Below, in pieces: positions 62,448 through 64,000 of a DNA stretch of 64,000 nt (position 1 is its first letter; each line of letters opens with the position of its first letter). The position numbers and the translations under genes are program-made. The stretch comes from Pseudomonas viridiflava. Its GTDB lineage: Bacteria; Pseudomonadota; Gammaproteobacteria; Pseudomonadales; Pseudomonadaceae. Location: the NCBI RefSeq assembly GCF_900590755.1, contig NZ_UUOC01000050.1, positions 233,083 to 297,082 of the forward strand, written 5' to 3'. Under the pieces are notes generated by a model, which worked only from the letters and a program-made list of their open reading frames with translations, was not told the DNA's origin and ran no database searches.

Positions 62448-63653
62448 ATGAAGTCGGTTGAAGAGCAGCTAGCGCTGATCAAGCGTGGTGCGGATGAACT
62501 ACTGGTTGAAGCTGAGCTGGTTGCCAAGCTCAAGCGTGGCCAGCCACTGCGTATTAAAGCCGGGTTCGATCCAACGGCTCCTGATCTGCACCTGGGTCAC
62601 ACCGTGCTTATTAATAAGCTGCGTCAGTTTCAGGAGCTTGGTCACCACGTCATCTTCCTGATCGGCGACTTCACGGGGATGATCGGTGACCCGAGCGGCA
62701 AGAGCGCGACGCGCCCGCCACTGACCCGCGAGCAGGTGCTCGACTACGCCGAGACCTACAAGTCTCAAGTCTTCAAGATTCTCGATCCGGTCAAAACCGA
62801 GGTGGCTTTCAACTCCACCTGGATGGATCAGATGAGCCCTGCTGATTTTATCCGCCTCTCGTCGCAGTACACCGTTGCTCGAATGCTTGAGCGTGATGAT
62901 TTCGACAAGCGCTATAAAAGCAGCCAGCCCATCGCTATCCATGAATTCATGTATCCGCTGGTTCAGGGCTATGACTCGGTAGCGTTGCGTTCTGATATCG
63001 AGCTCGGTGGTACGGATCAGAAGTTCAACCTGCTGATGGGTCGTGAGCTTCAGCGCGCCTACGGTCAGGAGCCTCAGTGCATTCTGACCATGCCTCTGCT
63101 GGAAGGCCTGGATGGCGTGAAGAAGATGTCCAAGTCTCTGGGCAACTACGTCGGTATCCAGGAAGCGCCGGGCATTATGTATAGCAAGCTGGTATCGATC
63201 CCGGATGCCTTGATGTGGCGCTACTTTGAATTGCTGAGCTTCCGTTCGATGGAAGAGATCAATGAGTTCAAGGCTGACTGTGAGAAGGGTGCGAACCCGC
63301 GGGACATCAAGATCAAGCTGGCTGAAGAGATTGTTGCGCGTTTCCATGGCGAAGAAGCTGCTGCCAATGCGCACCGTTCTGCCGGCAACCGTATGAAGGA
63401 AGGTGAGCTGCCGGACGACCTGCCAGAGATATCAGTTGGCGGTGCTGAAGACATGCCAATCGCGGCTGTCCTTAATAAGGCAGGTCTGGTGAAGAACTCT
63501 GCAGTCGCACGGGATCTGTTGGCTTCTGGTGGTGTGCGTATAGATGGTGAAGTTATCGATCGCTCGTTCGTCTTTAAGGTAGGAGCAACGCATGTTTGCC
63601 AGGCCGGTAAGAAGGCATTCGGGCGTATTACGCTGGTTTTGGAAGAAAGCTGA
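62448..63653 (+). CDS. tyrS: Tyrosyl-tRNA synthetase
   Basis: A 401-residue class I synthetase. The HIGH-equivalent HLGH (about residue 45 in DLHLGHTVLINK) and KMSKS (VKKMSKSLGN, about 225) are intact. A C-terminal S4 RNA-binding domain (ARDLLASGGVRIDGEVID) is present. ATG 62448 gives the usual start MKSVEEQLALI. Ends 9 bp before the first rRNA promoter. Confidence 0.97.
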   Translation: MKSVEEQLALIKRGADELLVEAELVAKLKRGQPLRIKAGFDPTAPDLHLGHTVLINKLRQFQELGHHVIFLIGDFTGMIGDPSGKSATRPPLTREQVLDYAETYKSQVFKILDPVKTEVAFNSTWMDQMSPADFIRLSSQYTVARMLERDDFDKRYKSSQPIAIHEFMYPLVQGYDSVALRSDIELGGTDQKFNLLMGRELQRAYGQEPQCILTMPLLEGLDGVKKMSKSLGNYVGIQEAPGIMYSKLVSIPDALMWRYFELLSFRSMEEINEFKADCEKGANPRDIKIKLAEEIVARFHGEEAAANAHRSAGNRMKEGELPDDLPEISVGGAEDMPIAAVLNKAGLVKNSAVARDLLASGGVRIDGEVIDRSFVFKVGATHVCQAGKKAFGRITLVLEES

Positions 63654-63662
63654 AATAAGGGG

Positions 63663-63690
63663 TTGACGCCCCTCTGAATCTCTCTATAAT
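63663..63690 (+). promoter_or_regulatory. rRNA operon promoter P1
   Basis: TTGACG (63663-63668), 16-bp spacer, TATAAT (63685-63690), starting just after tyrS. A GC-poor region follows towards P2. Confidence 0.8.
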
Positions 63691-63808
63691 TCGCACCTCT
63701 TCTGGCGCAGACAGAACGAAAAACTCCTTGATAATCAATGAGTTGGGCGATTCGATTAGCGAAGAAGAGGCTTCGATGAGGTTGATCGAAAGCGGTGAAA
63801 AAAGGTGG

Positions 63809-63836
63809 TTGACAGCAGGTTGTAACGCTGTAGAAT
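63809..63836 (+). promoter_or_regulatory. rRNA operon promoter P2
   Basis: TTGACA (63809-63814), 16-bp spacer, TAGAAT (63831-63836), followed by TCGCCTCCCGC, a GC-rich discriminator typical of stringently controlled rRNA promoters. Confidence 0.85.
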
Positions 63837-63927
63837 TCGCCTCCCGCTAACGAGCAACGTGATGTTGATCGAAGCGCAAGTGGTTGAAGTTGATAAGGAA
63901 ACTTGGAAAACTTCTTAAAATAACCGC

Positions 63928-63955
63928 TTGACAGATACAGAGGCTGCTGTAGAAT
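63928..63955 (+). promoter_or_regulatory. rRNA operon promoter P3
   Basis: TTGACA (63928-63933), 16-bp spacer, TAGAAT (63950-63955), with GCGCGCCTCG discriminator. Strong match to Pseudomonas rrn promoters; RNA start near 63962. Confidence 0.9.
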
Positions 63956-63990
63956 GCGCGCCTCGGTTGAGACGAAAGAATCAACCAACC

Positions 63991-64000
63991 GCTCTTTAAC
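63991..64000 (+). promoter_or_regulatory. boxA antitermination element of the rRNA leader
   Basis: GCTCTTTAAC at the very end of the window matches the boxA core (TGCTCTTTAACA) bound by NusB/S10. It predicts the 16S rRNA gene just beyond 64000. Confidence 0.75.

Overview
This window is a stretch of a Pseudomonas chromosome. The gene order rpoD-dnaG-rpsU-tsaD, lptD-surA-pdxA-rsmA-apaG-apaH, agtSR-agtABCD-rpe-gph-trpE and trpGDC-vfr matches what I remember of P. aeruginosa PAO1. The dispersed GTAGGAGCTGCCG-type palindromes, and an esterase autotransporter between trpE and trpG, suggest the fluorescens/syringae side of the genus. I could not run a species assignment.

Positions 1 to about 6460 are accessory DNA. 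They hold the 3' part of a tyrosine recombinase gene, an AlpA-like regulator, an HK97-type major capsid gene, a small phage gene and one or two small-terminase-like genes. I see no portal, large terminase, tail or replication gene, so this looks like a phage satellite (capsid-encoding PICI type) or a decayed prophage. To its right lies an AT-richer cassette of three co-directional genes: an ADP-ribosyltransferase-like toxin, a small putative antitoxin and a SecB-like chaperone. This layout resembles the CmdTAC toxin-antitoxin-chaperone anti-phage system. A HEPN-like gene follows on the other strand. The accessory block stops at the 3' end of a tRNA-Ile2(CAU) gene, a typical integration target.

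From 6.5 to 17.2 kb lies core information processing: a multi-PAS GGDEF/EAL protein, rpoD, dnaG and rpsU on the minus strand, then tsaD, plsY, folB and folK. From 17.5 to 24.3 kb come cca, the spoVR-yeaH-prkA stress/kinase operon and glpE. From 24.5 to 31.7 kb is the minus-strand operon lptD-surA-pdxA-rsmA-apaG-apaH, divergent from amgK-murU (cell-wall recycling) and a DjlA-like co-chaperone gene.

From 34.5 to 43 kb are a DUF3530-type gene and the AgtSR two-component system with its AgtABCD ABC transporter (4-aminobutyrate/5-aminovalerate uptake by synteny). From 43.2 to 51.3 kb are rpe, gph, trpE, the esterase gene and trpGDC. Both trpE and trpGDC are preceded by matching 22-codon leader reading frames ending in a Trp-Arg-Trp motif. 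The trpE leader lies in frame inside the 3' end of gph.

From 51.3 to 62.3 kb are a lipoate-ligase-like gene, vfr, an OsmC gene, a membrane protein gene, coq7, HIT, SDR, DUF805 and hemJ genes, argC, erpA, anmK and an M23 endopeptidase gene. The window ends with tyrS and three tandem rRNA-type promoters plus a boxA, so an rRNA operon must start just beyond position 64000.
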